Part shown: positions 31,552-41,200 of the stretch, piece by piece | Layout of the letters: every line of letters begins with the position of its first letter | Numbering within the stretch: position 1 is the stretch's first letter | DNA from: Acholeplasma sp. | GTDB lineage: Bacteria; Bacillota_I; Bacilli_A; ML615J-28; CAG-698 | Reading direction: 5' to 3' | Length of the DNA stretch: 49,174 nucleotides | Assembly: GCA_012838635.1 (NCBI GenBank) | Contig: DUOW01000002.1 | Span: forward strand, 1 to 49,174 | The notes under the pieces: generated by a model | What the model saw: only the letters and a program-made list of their open reading frames with translations | What the model was told of the DNA's origin: nothing | Database searches by the model: none | Program-made: the position numbers and the translations under genes

Positions 31552-32115
31552 TTAAATCGCCTCTCGTAAATAATTAGGTCCTAAATCATGTAATGATTCA
31601 ATTTCTTTAGCATTCGCAATAACTTTAAAGGGGTCTATTACATAATTATCTTCACCAATAAAACTAATACCTTTAGTTTTTGCTTCTTCTAAACTCATAT
31701 ATTGTTCTTTACCTGACTCATTTATTTTCTTATCTTTGATTTCAATAGCTAAACTATAAACGTAGCCTTTTTTAGCTTTATTCGTAACTACATATTTACC
31801 ATTAGTTTGACCACTACCTAAAAACATTAAACTAGGAATAACTTTTAAAGGTATCTTTTTTGTCCAAGCAAAAACTTTCGCAATCGTTAGACTAATTCTT
31901 AATCCTGTATAACTGCCAGGTCCAATACCAGTTACAATTAAAGTTAAATCTTCAACTTTTAATTCATTTACCTTTAATGCATCTTCAATAACTAACATTA
32001 GCTTTTCTGAATGATTGTTTTTACCTTCTTCTTCAAACTTATAAACTAATTTACCATTTTTAATTAAATATAAAAAGATATATGATGTTGATGTATCCAT
32101 TACTAAAGCATTCAT
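31552..32115 (-). CDS. tsaB: TsaB, t6A biosynthesis
   Basis: MDTSTSYIFLYL, NHSEKLM, GIGPGSYTGLRISLTIAK. Confidence 0.93.
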   Translation of the reverse strand: MNALVMDTSTSYIFLYLIKNGKLVYKFEEEGKNNHSEKLMLVIEDALKVNELKVEDLTLIVTGIGPGSYTGLRISLTIAKVFAWTKKIPLKVIPSLMFLGSGQTNGKYVVTNKAKKGYVYSLAIEIKDKKINESGKEQYMSLEEAKTKGISFIGEDNYVIDPFKVIANAKEIESLHDLGPNYLREAI

Positions 32116-32570
32116 TTTAATACCTCATCTAATAACTCTTGATATTTCTTACCAAAAGCAATAAGTTCAAACTTCCTTTTTTCTAAACCTAAATCTTTTA
32201 TCGAAATAAGCAAATATTCTTTTGGTAACAAATATTCTATATTCTTACCCCACTCAATAATTACGACTCCTCCTTGATCAAAATATTCTTCTAAATACTC
32301 ATCTTCTGATGATTTACTTAAACGATAAGCATCAATATGATATAAAGGAAGCCTTCCTTGATAAGTCTTCATAATTACAAATGTAGGTGAATTGACAATT
32401 TCTTTTACATCTAAGCCTAAAGCAATTGCTTGGGAAAAAGTAGTCTTTCCAGCTCCTAAGTCGCCTTCTAAAACTATCATCATATTAGGAAAAGCAAGCT
32501 TACCTAATTTTAAGCCTAATGCTTTTGTTTCTTCTAAACTTTTTATTACTAATTCTTCCATAATTAACAC
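32112..32570 (-). CDS. tsaE: TsaE, t6A biosynthesis ATPase
   Basis: LEGDLGAGKTTFSQAIALGL, NSPTFVIMKTYQG, HIDAYRL, VIIEWG. Confidence 0.95.
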   Translation of the reverse strand: MLIMEELVIKSLEETKALGLKLGKLAFPNMMIVLEGDLGAGKTTFSQAIALGLDVKEIVNSPTFVIMKTYQGRLPLYHIDAYRLSKSSEDEYLEEYFDQGGVVIIEWGKNIEYLLPKEYLLISIKDLGLEKRKFELIAFGKKYQELLDEVLK

Positions 32571-32594
32571 CTTTATTTATTATACCAAAAATAT

Positions 32595-32626
32595 AAAAAC
32601 AACTCAAATAAATAGAGTTGTTTTTT
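32595..32626 (-). terminator. Intrinsic terminator upstream of tsaE operon
   Basis: AACAACTC-TATTTATTT-GAGTTGTTTTT on minus strand. Confidence 0.75.
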
Positions 32627-32632
32627 ATCATC

Positions 32633-33088
32633 TTATTCTTGGATCCATAATTCTTCTCTTAAACTACCTCTAACTGTTGGAATAAAAGCATAGACTAACA
32701 TTGCTAAACTAATCGGCATTGCTACTTGACAAGCTAGAGGAGCAAAATCAGTAACTAAGATTGCAATAACTCCACCAATTAAAACTAAACTTGCTAAAAC
32801 TAATTTGATAATGAGTTTTAATAAATTATATAAACCACCTAAAACTTCATTAAATATGATAACAAAAAAAGATAAAATCACAAAAACAAGAAAACTAAAA
32901 GCATAACGATATGTTAGAGTTTTAATCCTTGCTGCTTCAATAGCCTCTTCTGTCTCAGCAGTTGCAGGAATAGTTATAAAAAATACAATAACGATTGCAA
33001 CTATCGCTAAGATTGAAACAGCTCTTAATAAGTTTGCACCAAGTTTTTTCTTTTTTGCATCTTGTTTATTAACGATATATTTATTCAT
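32633..33088 (-). CDS. Hypothetical membrane protein (4 TM)
   Basis: 151-aa with four hydrophobic segments, SD AAGGAG before ATG. Confidence 0.7.
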   Translation of the reverse strand: MNKYIVNKQDAKKKKLGANLLRAVSILAIVAIVIVFFITIPATAETEEAIEAARIKTLTYRYAFSFLVFVILSFFVIIFNEVLGGLYNLLKLIIKLVLASLVLIGGVIAILVTDFAPLACQVAMPISLAMLVYAFIPTVRGSLREELWIQE

Positions 33089-33099
33089 ATAAATCTCCT

Positions 33100-33330
33100 T
33101 TATGATAAATTTTCAACACCAATAATTTCTGGAACTTCTTCTAAAAGAATTGCTTCGATAGCATCATTTAAAGTTGTGTCTAAAGCAGAACAACCAACGC
33201 ATGCCCCTAACATCCTTACATAAACAATTCCATCTTCGAACCTTACATATTCAATATCTCCACCATGAGATCTAATGTAAGGTTTGATTTTACTTAAAAT
33301 AAATTTGATTTTATTTTCCACATTCTCCAT
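33100..33330 (-). CDS. Stand-alone Nfu/NifU C-terminal domain Fe-S scaffold protein
   Basis: IKPYIRSHGGDIEYVRFEDGIVYVRMLGACVGCSALDTTLNDAIEAIL with conserved CxxC. Confidence 0.9.
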   Translation of the reverse strand: MENVENKIKFILSKIKPYIRSHGGDIEYVRFEDGIVYVRMLGACVGCSALDTTLNDAIEAILLEEVPEIIGVENLS

Positions 33331-33380
33331 TATTCTTCACCTCTTAATTATGATTATACTACTATTTACTATCTTTGTCT

Positions 33381-34493
33381 TTAAATATACTTTTCTAGTA
33401 AAACTATTGCTCTTGCTCCAACTCCTTTGCCTTCACCAATAAATCCTAAGCCTTCAAAATGTGTTGCTTTAAGATTAATCTTAGCTTTATCAACATCTAA
33501 AGTGTGAGCAATTAACTCTTGCATTTCGCTTAAATAAGAATTAATTTGGGGCTTTTCTAAATAGATTGTAGCATCAAGATTTACAATTTTAGTTTTCTCT
33601 TCTTTTAAAGTTTTAGAAACAGATTCTAAAAAGTAAATAGAACTAATATCTTTATATTTAGGATCTTGATCAGAAAAATTACTTCCTAAATCGCCTTTAC
33701 CTAAAGCACCTAAAATTGCCTCCGTAATTGCGTGTAATAAAACATCACCATCAGAATGGGCTTTAGCACCACTATGATAAGGAATTTTAATTCCCCCAAG
33801 ATATAAACTTTTACCAAGCGCCAAAGGATGAATATCTAAACTCTCACCAATAAGATAAGTTTTATTTAGGCCTTGAATTAAATATTCATAATCTTTTTCT
33901 TCCGTAACTTTTAAATTGTTATTACTTGATTTTACTTTTTTTGCTTTTACTTTTAAAACATCTAAAACTAAACTAACCTCATCAGGATAATCTTTTGTTT
34001 TAAGCGAAAAGGCCTCTTTTAATAATTCAGTTTTAAAACCTTGAGGAGTTTCAGAAAAATAAGCTTTACTGCGATCAATTAACTGATCTTCATAATATAA
34101 AGAACTTGGAACATCACTCATTAAAAAGGCCGCTTGATGCTTTTTAAGATTATCTAAAACTTCTAAAACATCGCTAGCTAAAGTATTACATCTTGCACCA
34201 TCGTGAACTAAAACATAATCACTAGTTACTTTTTTCAAACCATTAGCAACACTTTCTAATCTCGTCTTACCGCCAAAAGCAATAACTAAATCTAATTCAT
34301 ATTCTTCAAGAAGTTTTTTGATTTCTTGTTCATCTTCTTTTTTAATTACTAAAATAATTTGATTTAAGTTTTGTAAATCTTTGAATATTTCAATTGTTTT
34401 GATGATTAAAGGTTTAGAGCCTAACTCTAAAAATAATTTGTTTTCCCCAAATCTTTTGCTACTGCCAGCAGCTACAATAATAACATCAAACAT
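33381..34493 (-). CDS. ispDF: Bifunctional IspD/IspF fusion, MEP isoprenoid pathway
   Basis: N-terminal cytidylyltransferase (AAGSSKRFG, VHDGARC) fused to IspF (GGIKIPYHSGAKAHSDGDVLLHAITEAILGALGKGDLG). Confidence 0.94.
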   Translation of the reverse strand: MFDVIIVAAGSSKRFGENKLFLELGSKPLIIKTIEIFKDLQNLNQIILVIKKEDEQEIKKLLEEYELDLVIAFGGKTRLESVANGLKKVTSDYVLVHDGARCNTLASDVLEVLDNLKKHQAAFLMSDVPSSLYYEDQLIDRSKAYFSETPQGFKTELLKEAFSLKTKDYPDEVSLVLDVLKVKAKKVKSSNNNLKVTEEKDYEYLIQGLNKTYLIGESLDIHPLALGKSLYLGGIKIPYHSGAKAHSDGDVLLHAITEAILGALGKGDLGSNFSDQDPKYKDISSIYFLESVSKTLKEEKTKIVNLDATIYLEKPQINSYLSEMQELIAHTLDVDKAKINLKATHFEGLGFIGEGKGVGARAIVLLEKYI

Positions 34494-34495
34494 AT

Positions 34496-35002
34496 TTATA
34501 CCTCAAACTTAATAACTCTCTTTTCGGTAATTAAGATATCTACCTTTAGATCATGCGCTTCTTGAAAGTCATCATCTATCAATAAATCATCATAGATTAC
34601 ACCTATTTTTAAACCTGAAAAGTTTTCTAAAGCTTTATCATAATAGCCTTTTCCTCTTCCTAAGCGATAGCCTTTTTTATTATAAGCTAAAGCAGGAATC
34701 ACAATGACATCTAAATCATTAGTGTCTATTTTCTCTTCAGAAAGAGGTTCTAAAACACCAAATTTACCTTTTGTAAAGTTACCTGTATTTTTATAAAAAC
34801 TAATTCTATCATCTGTTTTAGGTAAATAGATATCTTCTTTTAATAATTTACTTAAATCAACTTCATTAGCTAATGCCATATATAAAGCTACCTTTTTACC
34901 TTCTAAAAAGAATTTTAGATATTGAATAATTCTTTGATCTTTTTCTTCTTTATTAGAAATAGGCTTTAAGCTTTTTCTTAATTGATCTTTATAAGTACTC
35001 AT
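34496..35002 (-). CDS. 5-formyltetrahydrofolate cyclo-ligase family protein
   Basis: VIVIPALAYNKKGYRLGRGKGYYDKAL signature. Confidence 0.92.
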   Translation of the reverse strand: MSTYKDQLRKSLKPISNKEEKDQRIIQYLKFFLEGKKVALYMALANEVDLSKLLKEDIYLPKTDDRISFYKNTGNFTKGKFGVLEPLSEEKIDTNDLDVIVIPALAYNKKGYRLGRGKGYYDKALENFSGLKIGVIYDDLLIDDDFQEAHDLKVDILITEKRVIKFEV

Positions 35003-36515
35003 CTAAATCATCATCATTTAAATCTATTTTTAAAGATTTAAAGTCATAACCAGCTTCTGGAACTACAACTTCTTTCTTAACATAGATACTGTATGGTTTA
35101 TTAAATTTAGCATCTTTGCTTAAAGCAAGAAGATCTAAACCTTCTTTAATAATGTCTTCATCTGGTGCTAAATCAGTATTTAAAATAACTGCTAAGTTAT
35201 TCTTAACTTCATACTTATTTTCATAAACATAAACTTCTGCTTCTAATAACTTTGAAGCCTCGTTATTTAAATTAAGTAATAAAGCATCATATACTTCTTT
35301 ATCTTCAATTAAAAAGGCATATTCTAAATTGGCTAATTTATAAATTGTTTCTTCTTTTAAAACGTTTTGGAAATATTCATGAACAATACTTTCAAATAAC
35401 CTTTGATCTTGTTTTAAATACTTTCTTAAAGAAGTAAAAGAAAGTAAAACTAAAGCAATCTTTTTATCTTTTGCTTGCTTTAAAGCTTCTTCTAATGAAC
35501 CTAAACCTAAATAATGGTAATGAGTTTGTGGCCTTTTTGCTAACTTAATAATATCATAATATCTACCATTGGCAAAGAAAGTTGATTGTTCAACCCAATC
35601 AATACCATTAATTGAATTAACACGATAATTATAAGTACTAGGCTTTTCTTTAGAAAATTCTTTATTTAAGTAAATTGGTAAGTCACTTGCCAGGATAATT
35701 TCTTGATAAGCTTTTTCGGTAATGATTTCTTTTGTTCCTAAAAGGTGCGCCATATTTTCACTTAAACGATAACTATTAATTTCTTGATCAAAAAACATTG
35801 TGATTTCTTTTTGTAAGTTGGCATAAATAACTAAGTCTTCAACTTTAAAAGGATTTAACTTTACATATTCATCCTTTTTGCCTTCTTTTAGAATATTGAC
35901 ATAAATTGCTTTGCCTACTACTTCTTCATCTACAATAATATTTTCCTTTTTATAGTTAACTTCTAAAACTTTGTTTTTAAGTTCTAAATAAAGCAAGAAG
36001 ACATCTTTTTCTTTTAAAGCACGATAAAACTTATTCTTTCTTACTTTCTCGTTATTGATTTTAGCTACTTTAATTTCGTTTTGCTTGTAAGGTAGCTTTT
36101 GGTAATAACTTTCTAAAAAGATAATTCTCTTTCCTCTAATCACACCTTGGCATTCAGGGTGTAATAGTTTTGCTTGTTCGATTAATTTAGAATCTTTCTT
36201 TTCATTCACAAGCATATTAACTAAAATTGCAATTTGCACTGCCATTAAAATAAGTCCATAAGCAAAAATAAATATAATCACATCTATCCTTGTCTCAAAT
36301 ATTTCAATTTTGTTATCGCCAAATAATAATTCTAGTCCTAATGAAGGTAAATGTAGAATCATTGAAATAACAGCAAATAATGTGAAGAAAAAAGTTACAA
36401 AAGGAAATCTTTTTCTCTTGAAAATAAGAACTATTTCAAGTAAAGCAAGTACACAAGCAAAAGCAATAATAATGCCTTCATTGGCGTTGATATGATCTCC
36501 AATTTTGCTAATCAT
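34989..36515 (-). CDS. Membrane protein with PAS-like and degenerate GGDEF-like regions
   Basis: Three N-terminal TM; PAS-like LSENMAHLLG...YNYRVNSINGIDWVEQSTFFANGRYYDIIKLA; GGDEF-like SLEEALKQAKDKKIALVLLSFTSLRKYL...IYKLANLEYAFLI...SKDAKFNKPYSIY lacking the GGDEF motif. Confidence 0.5.
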   Translation of the reverse strand: MISKIGDHINANEGIIIAFACVLALLEIVLIFKRKRFPFVTFFFTLFAVISMILHLPSLGLELLFGDNKIEIFETRIDVIIFIFAYGLILMAVQIAILVNMLVNEKKDSKLIEQAKLLHPECQGVIRGKRIIFLESYYQKLPYKQNEIKVAKINNEKVRKNKFYRALKEKDVFLLYLELKNKVLEVNYKKENIIVDEEVVGKAIYVNILKEGKKDEYVKLNPFKVEDLVIYANLQKEITMFFDQEINSYRLSENMAHLLGTKEIITEKAYQEIILASDLPIYLNKEFSKEKPSTYNYRVNSINGIDWVEQSTFFANGRYYDIIKLAKRPQTHYHYLGLGSLEEALKQAKDKKIALVLLSFTSLRKYLKQDQRLFESIVHEYFQNVLKEETIYKLANLEYAFLIEDKEVYDALLLNLNNEASKLLEAEVYVYENKYEVKNNLAVILNTDLAPDEDIIKEGLDLLALSKDAKFNKPYSIYVKKEVVVPEAGYDFKSLKIDLNDDDLDEYL

Positions 36516-36526
36516 ATTTTATCCTC

Positions 36527-36880
36527 CTATTCAATTAGTAATTCAGCTGTTCTTTTATTTGTAGCTAGTGGAATATTGTATAAATCACAAAGCCTTAAAA
36601 GTGCTGAAATATCAGGCTCATGAGGTTGAGCCGTTAAAACATCACGAAAGAAAATAACAATTTGAATTTCTCCATTTACAACTAAATTACCAATTTGAAT
36701 ATCTCCCCCAAGTGGACCAGAATTCAAACAAGTAATTTTTAAACTAGTTCTTTCCATAATTCTTCTTCCTGTAGTTCCTGTAGCTACAAGGTCATGTTTT
36801 TTGAAGAAGTCTTCATATTTAATACAAAATTCAATTAGTTCTTCTTTTTTCTTATCGTGGGCAATTAATGCTATTTTCAT
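36527..36880 (-). CDS. mgsA: Methylglyoxal synthase
   Basis: [44 protein letters not shown]. Confidence 0.95.
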   Translation of the reverse strand: MKIALIAHDKKKEELIEFCIKYEDFFKKHDLVATGTTGRRIMERTSLKITCLNSGPLGGDIQIGNLVVNGEIQIVIFFRDVLTAQPHEPDISALLRLCDLYNIPLATNKRTAELLIE

Positions 36881-36888
36881 CTTTCCTC

Positions 36889-37692
36889 CTATTTATTCAC
36901 TAAATATCTATCAAGTAGATCGTGTAATTTTTCTAAAGTAATATCAATTGTAATTACGCCATCAGATGTAATACTAATATTTCCTGTCTCTTCAGAAACA
37001 ACAATTGTAATCGCATCATATCTTTCAGAAACACCAATTGCTGCTCTATGTCTTGTTCCAAGAAATGTTGGGATATCATATCTTTCTGTTGTTGGTAGGT
37101 AAGCACCAGCACAAACAATGCGGTCTTTTCTAATAATTACTGCACCATCATGGCATGCTGTTCCAGGTGTAAAGATTGTTGTTAGTAATTCTTGGGTAAT
37201 CTTACCATCAATTGGGATGGCATTATCAATAATGTTACTTAAGCTATCTTCTCTTTCAATCGTAACTAAAGCACCAATTGAACGATCTGATAATTGTTTC
37301 ATTGTATCTACTAATACTTTAATTACATTAGCTTTTTCTTCTTCAGATGTAAAGACATTATCAACTTTTCGTTTAAATAGTTTTGTATCGATATAATGCT
37401 TGATTTCTGAGGAATAAATTACGACTAAAATAAATAAAATTAGAAGCGAAAGTATTCTTAAAATCCAAGTCATAATTGGCATATCAAAGAACACAAAAGC
37501 TGAATGCGAGATAATTAATCCTAGTGATACTGGAACAATAATTGATAGTTTAATCTTTTTGCGAATTAAACTAATTGCGAGAATATAAACTATTACTGCC
37601 AAAGCTACATCAATTACAAAAAGTGTAACCTCTAACGGATTCTCCAATCTTGCCCTTAAATTATTCATTAAGTTTTCCCATGCTTCATTCAT
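36889..37692 (-). CDS. cdaA: Diadenylate cyclase CdaA/DacA (c-di-AMP synthase)
   Basis: Three TM helices then DAC domain with CHDGAVII and [12 protein letters not shown] motifs. Confidence 0.95.
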   Translation of the reverse strand: MNEAWENLMNNLRARLENPLEVTLFVIDVALAVIVYILAISLIRKKIKLSIIVPVSLGLIISHSAFVFFDMPIMTWILRILSLLILFILVVIYSSEIKHYIDTKLFKRKVDNVFTSEEEKANVIKVLVDTMKQLSDRSIGALVTIEREDSLSNIIDNAIPIDGKITQELLTTIFTPGTACHDGAVIIRKDRIVCAGAYLPTTERYDIPTFLGTRHRAAIGVSERYDAITIVVSEETGNISITSDGVITIDITLEKLHDLLDRYLVNK

Positions 37693-38258
37693 ATTTTTTC
37701 ACCTTCCATTATTTTTTCTAATTTTTCTCTTCTCATCTGATCTAACTCCACAGTTTCATAAAAATATTTAATTACTGGAAGTTCTTTTTCATCAATTGCA
37801 TAATCAATTGCGTCTTGATTTTTTTCATCAACTAAGAAACAGTCAGCACCATATTGTCTTAACAGTTCTAGCATCTCTACATTTCCGTTTATAACTGCTA
37901 AATGTAAGGGTGTTTGATCTAACTCTGCTCCTAAATTAGGATTAGCCTTAGCTTCAAGTAAAGTCTTAGCTGCATTATATTTATTATCCTTGACCGCTAA
38001 ATGTAAGGGAGTTAAACCTTTTAAGTCTGCTAGGTCTATTATTATACCATATTTTACTAAAATCTTAATTAATCTTATTTCATCTTTCTTTACCGCAAAA
38101 TGTAATAAGCTATCACCATTATTTAATTTCGTACTTAAATTAAATCCTGCTTTTTGTAATCTATCTAATTGCGTATTAATATAGTAATAACTACGTCTTT
38201 TATCTTTCAAGGAATAAACGAAATCATTAAAAGTTTTCTTACTTATCTTATGTTTCAT
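37689..38258 (-). CDS. Ankyrin-repeat protein
   Basis: ANK repeats: DSLLHFAVKKDEIRLIKILVKYG, GLTPLHLAVKDNKYNAAKTLLEAKANPN, QTPLHLAVINGNVEMLELLRQYGAD. Confidence 0.92.
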   Translation of the reverse strand: MKHKISKKTFNDFVYSLKDKRRSYYYINTQLDRLQKAGFNLSTKLNNGDSLLHFAVKKDEIRLIKILVKYGIIIDLADLKGLTPLHLAVKDNKYNAAKTLLEAKANPNLGAELDQTPLHLAVINGNVEMLELLRQYGADCFLVDEKNQDAIDYAIDEKELPVIKYFYETVELDQMRREKLEKIMEGEKI

Positions 38259-41200
38259 TTTTAATTTCCTTTACAATATAATCAGCTATTTTCTTTAAGT
38301 CGTTATCAAAATGAGTAATCCAAACATTAATCATTTTAAAACCATTAGCCCTATAATGCTCGTAGTATTCACGATATTCATTTAAAATCTCATAATGGAT
38401 TTTCGTATAATCAAAGAATAATAAGACACCATACAAACGATCATTTTTCTCAATAATAATACTAATATCACCCGGTGCTTCATATACTTTATAACCTTTA
38501 GCTTCAATTAGCTTTTTTAATTCTAAGTTCATTTGGTTATAAGTAACCCCCGCAAAAATCGCCGCATCATCTTCTTCTAAGATTCCGTGTAAAGTTTTGG
38601 GAAATAAGTTATCACTTCTTATATAGTTATTACTATCATAGATGATTACTCTTTCATTACAAAGAAGTAATGTATCTAAAATATTTAAACTAATATGTTC
38701 TAAGTTTACTTCGTGATAATCTTCAAGCCAAATAACATTATAGTCAGCATGATATAAGTAAACATTATTGATATCGCCAATATTAATCCTTCTTGTTAGG
38801 ATTGTATAAATATCACTTGTACTTAAGTTGGCATGAATTAAACTATTAGCAATTTCTGTATATACTTCTTTTTGCTTTTCAAAATTACGGATAAAGACGT
38901 TAATCTTAATATCTTTGTTTGTCATATATAAAAGCGTAATGTAATAAACGATTTTATCTTTAATAATCTCAATTCCTCGATTACCGCTATAAGTATTCTT
39001 AATTAAACTTTGTAATCCTGGAATATAATTTAAAATCTTTTTTGGTGTAGGTAGATAACGAAAATCAAATTTAATAATTGTTTCATTCATCATCCTACTA
39101 ATTAAAGTATTAAAAACTGCTCCTTGAGGTTGAAGTTCCCCTGAAATAATAATTTGTTTTCCTAAAACAGCATTATAATACTCACTTGCATTTAATAGCT
39201 GTGCATCATCAATAATTACTAAATCAAAATCATTTACATCTAAGTAATAGTTAAGTAGGGAAACAGGAGCTAAAAATAAATGTTTAGTTCCTTTTGTTCT
39301 TTTAATATACCTACGATAATCTAATTCTTTAATATTGTGAACACTAAATTTATTACTACTGTGTTTTCTAATATCTGCAACTAAATTATTAATGTCTTTT
39401 CTAATTAAAGTTTTTTCCAAAGCAATAACCTTATTTAAAGCATCTTGGCAATCATCACCTTCTGGCTTTTTCTTTAAAAACTCATTTTTTAAATAAGCAA
39501 AGTAAGTATATTTAAAACTAGCTACTAAGTTATTATCTTTATTTTCAGAAACAACAATCTCGCTTAAATCTTCAAGTTTGTAGCTATTAATCTTTCTTAA
39601 ATTTCGATTAATTACTAAATAAGCATCTAATTCTTTTTCTTTTTTCAGTAACGTATTTAGATGTTCAATAATTACTGGAAAATCAAAATATAAGAAATAA
39701 GAAACTCCAGTTTGAAAATACTTAGCATAATTTTGGAAGGCACGATTTAAATCTTCACTTGCTTCTAAAGCGACATTTAAATGTTCGTTTATTTTCTCGG
39801 CATTTTTTGCCCCTAAACTAGCAATAACTTTACTATCACTTATGAAACAATCACGATATTTCTTAAAGTTTTGTAATGTTCTTTGAATATTGCTTAAGTT
39901 TGTGTTTTCGTTTAAATATAAATTGCCATAAATCTTTTGATATTTGCTATTACTTCTTAACCCCTTTACAATCCTGGCAATTTGATCTTTGCTTTCTGAA
40001 AGTTCATAATAGTCTTCTAAAGAAACATATTCCTTTTTTTCTAAAAGTTGTTCAATTAGTAAATCATTAGTTTTATATAAACTAGTGATATAGCTATAGA
40101 AACTAGTTAACTCTTGATAGATATCTTTAAAGCTATCTTTTTCTGATTCAAAACCAAAAACAGCGTAACTTCTTGTTAGTTTTGTAATTTCTATAATTGA
40201 ACTATTATAAGCATTTAAAGCGTTAGTTAATTCTAGCTTTTCTTGTTCAGTATATTTTTCCAACTTAATTGCTAAGCCTACTAAAGCTTTTTTAAATGTT
40301 GAATTTTTATTTTCTTCAAAGAAAGTTTCAATATTTTTATATCTTTTAACCATACCAGAAAAATCAGATCCTAAAAAGTAGTTCTCATAAATCTTGTCTA
40401 ATTTCATTAGCCCACGTTGAGCATCATAAACTTTTCTTGTTTTCTTAAGTAAAACATCATAATCTTCTTTAACTTTTCTTTGGTCTTCTTTACGATAAGC
40501 ATTAAGTAATCGTTTCTCAATATTGCTTATCTTTTTCTTATTTAAGATATTTAAATAGTTTTCAATACTGTTCATCCTTACATAAGGATATTCTTTTTCA
40601 AACTCATCAATTGTTCTTAGATAACGATTAGCTATTATTTCGGCTCTAAATAATTGTTTCACAAATATTTTATCTTGAGAATAATGAACAATATCTTTAA
40701 ACTTAAAAGCTCCTTCTTTATAAAGATCAAGAAAATGAATTAAGTTAGCTTGCATTGAATCATTTAGGAATAGTTTTATTTCAAATGCTTTTTCCAAAAT
40801 TTTTGAATTAATCTCATACAATTCTTTTTGGTAAGCAAAGTTATTGTTTAGCGTTGTTAGATCTTTCCTTGCTTTTAATAAAGCATTTAAATATTCTAAA
40901 TCTTGTTTACTATGCTTACCTAAAGCATCTTTAATTAATTTGTCAATTTCAATTGTTTGATAGTCTTTCCATTTAGCATCTAAATTATAGACGATTTCTT
41001 GTAAGGAAGTCATAATTTCCTTTAAACTATCAAATTCCTCAACTGCTTCTTCATAACTAGCAAAACCAACTTTTTTCCAAGATTCTGGCAAATCAGAAAT
41101 TGATAATTTCTTAATATTGCTCGTCGTATTACGAAATCTTGATAAACTATTTTGAGGAGCAACACCATATTTTGTTTCTAAAGTTGCTTTTTCTTTTTCA

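Noticed and set aside
37860-38110. Repeated DNA motif ctaaatgtaaggg in the ankyrin gene, considered as a possible repeat array
   Set aside because: Explained by the coding of repeated ANK consensus PLHLAV; no spacer structure.
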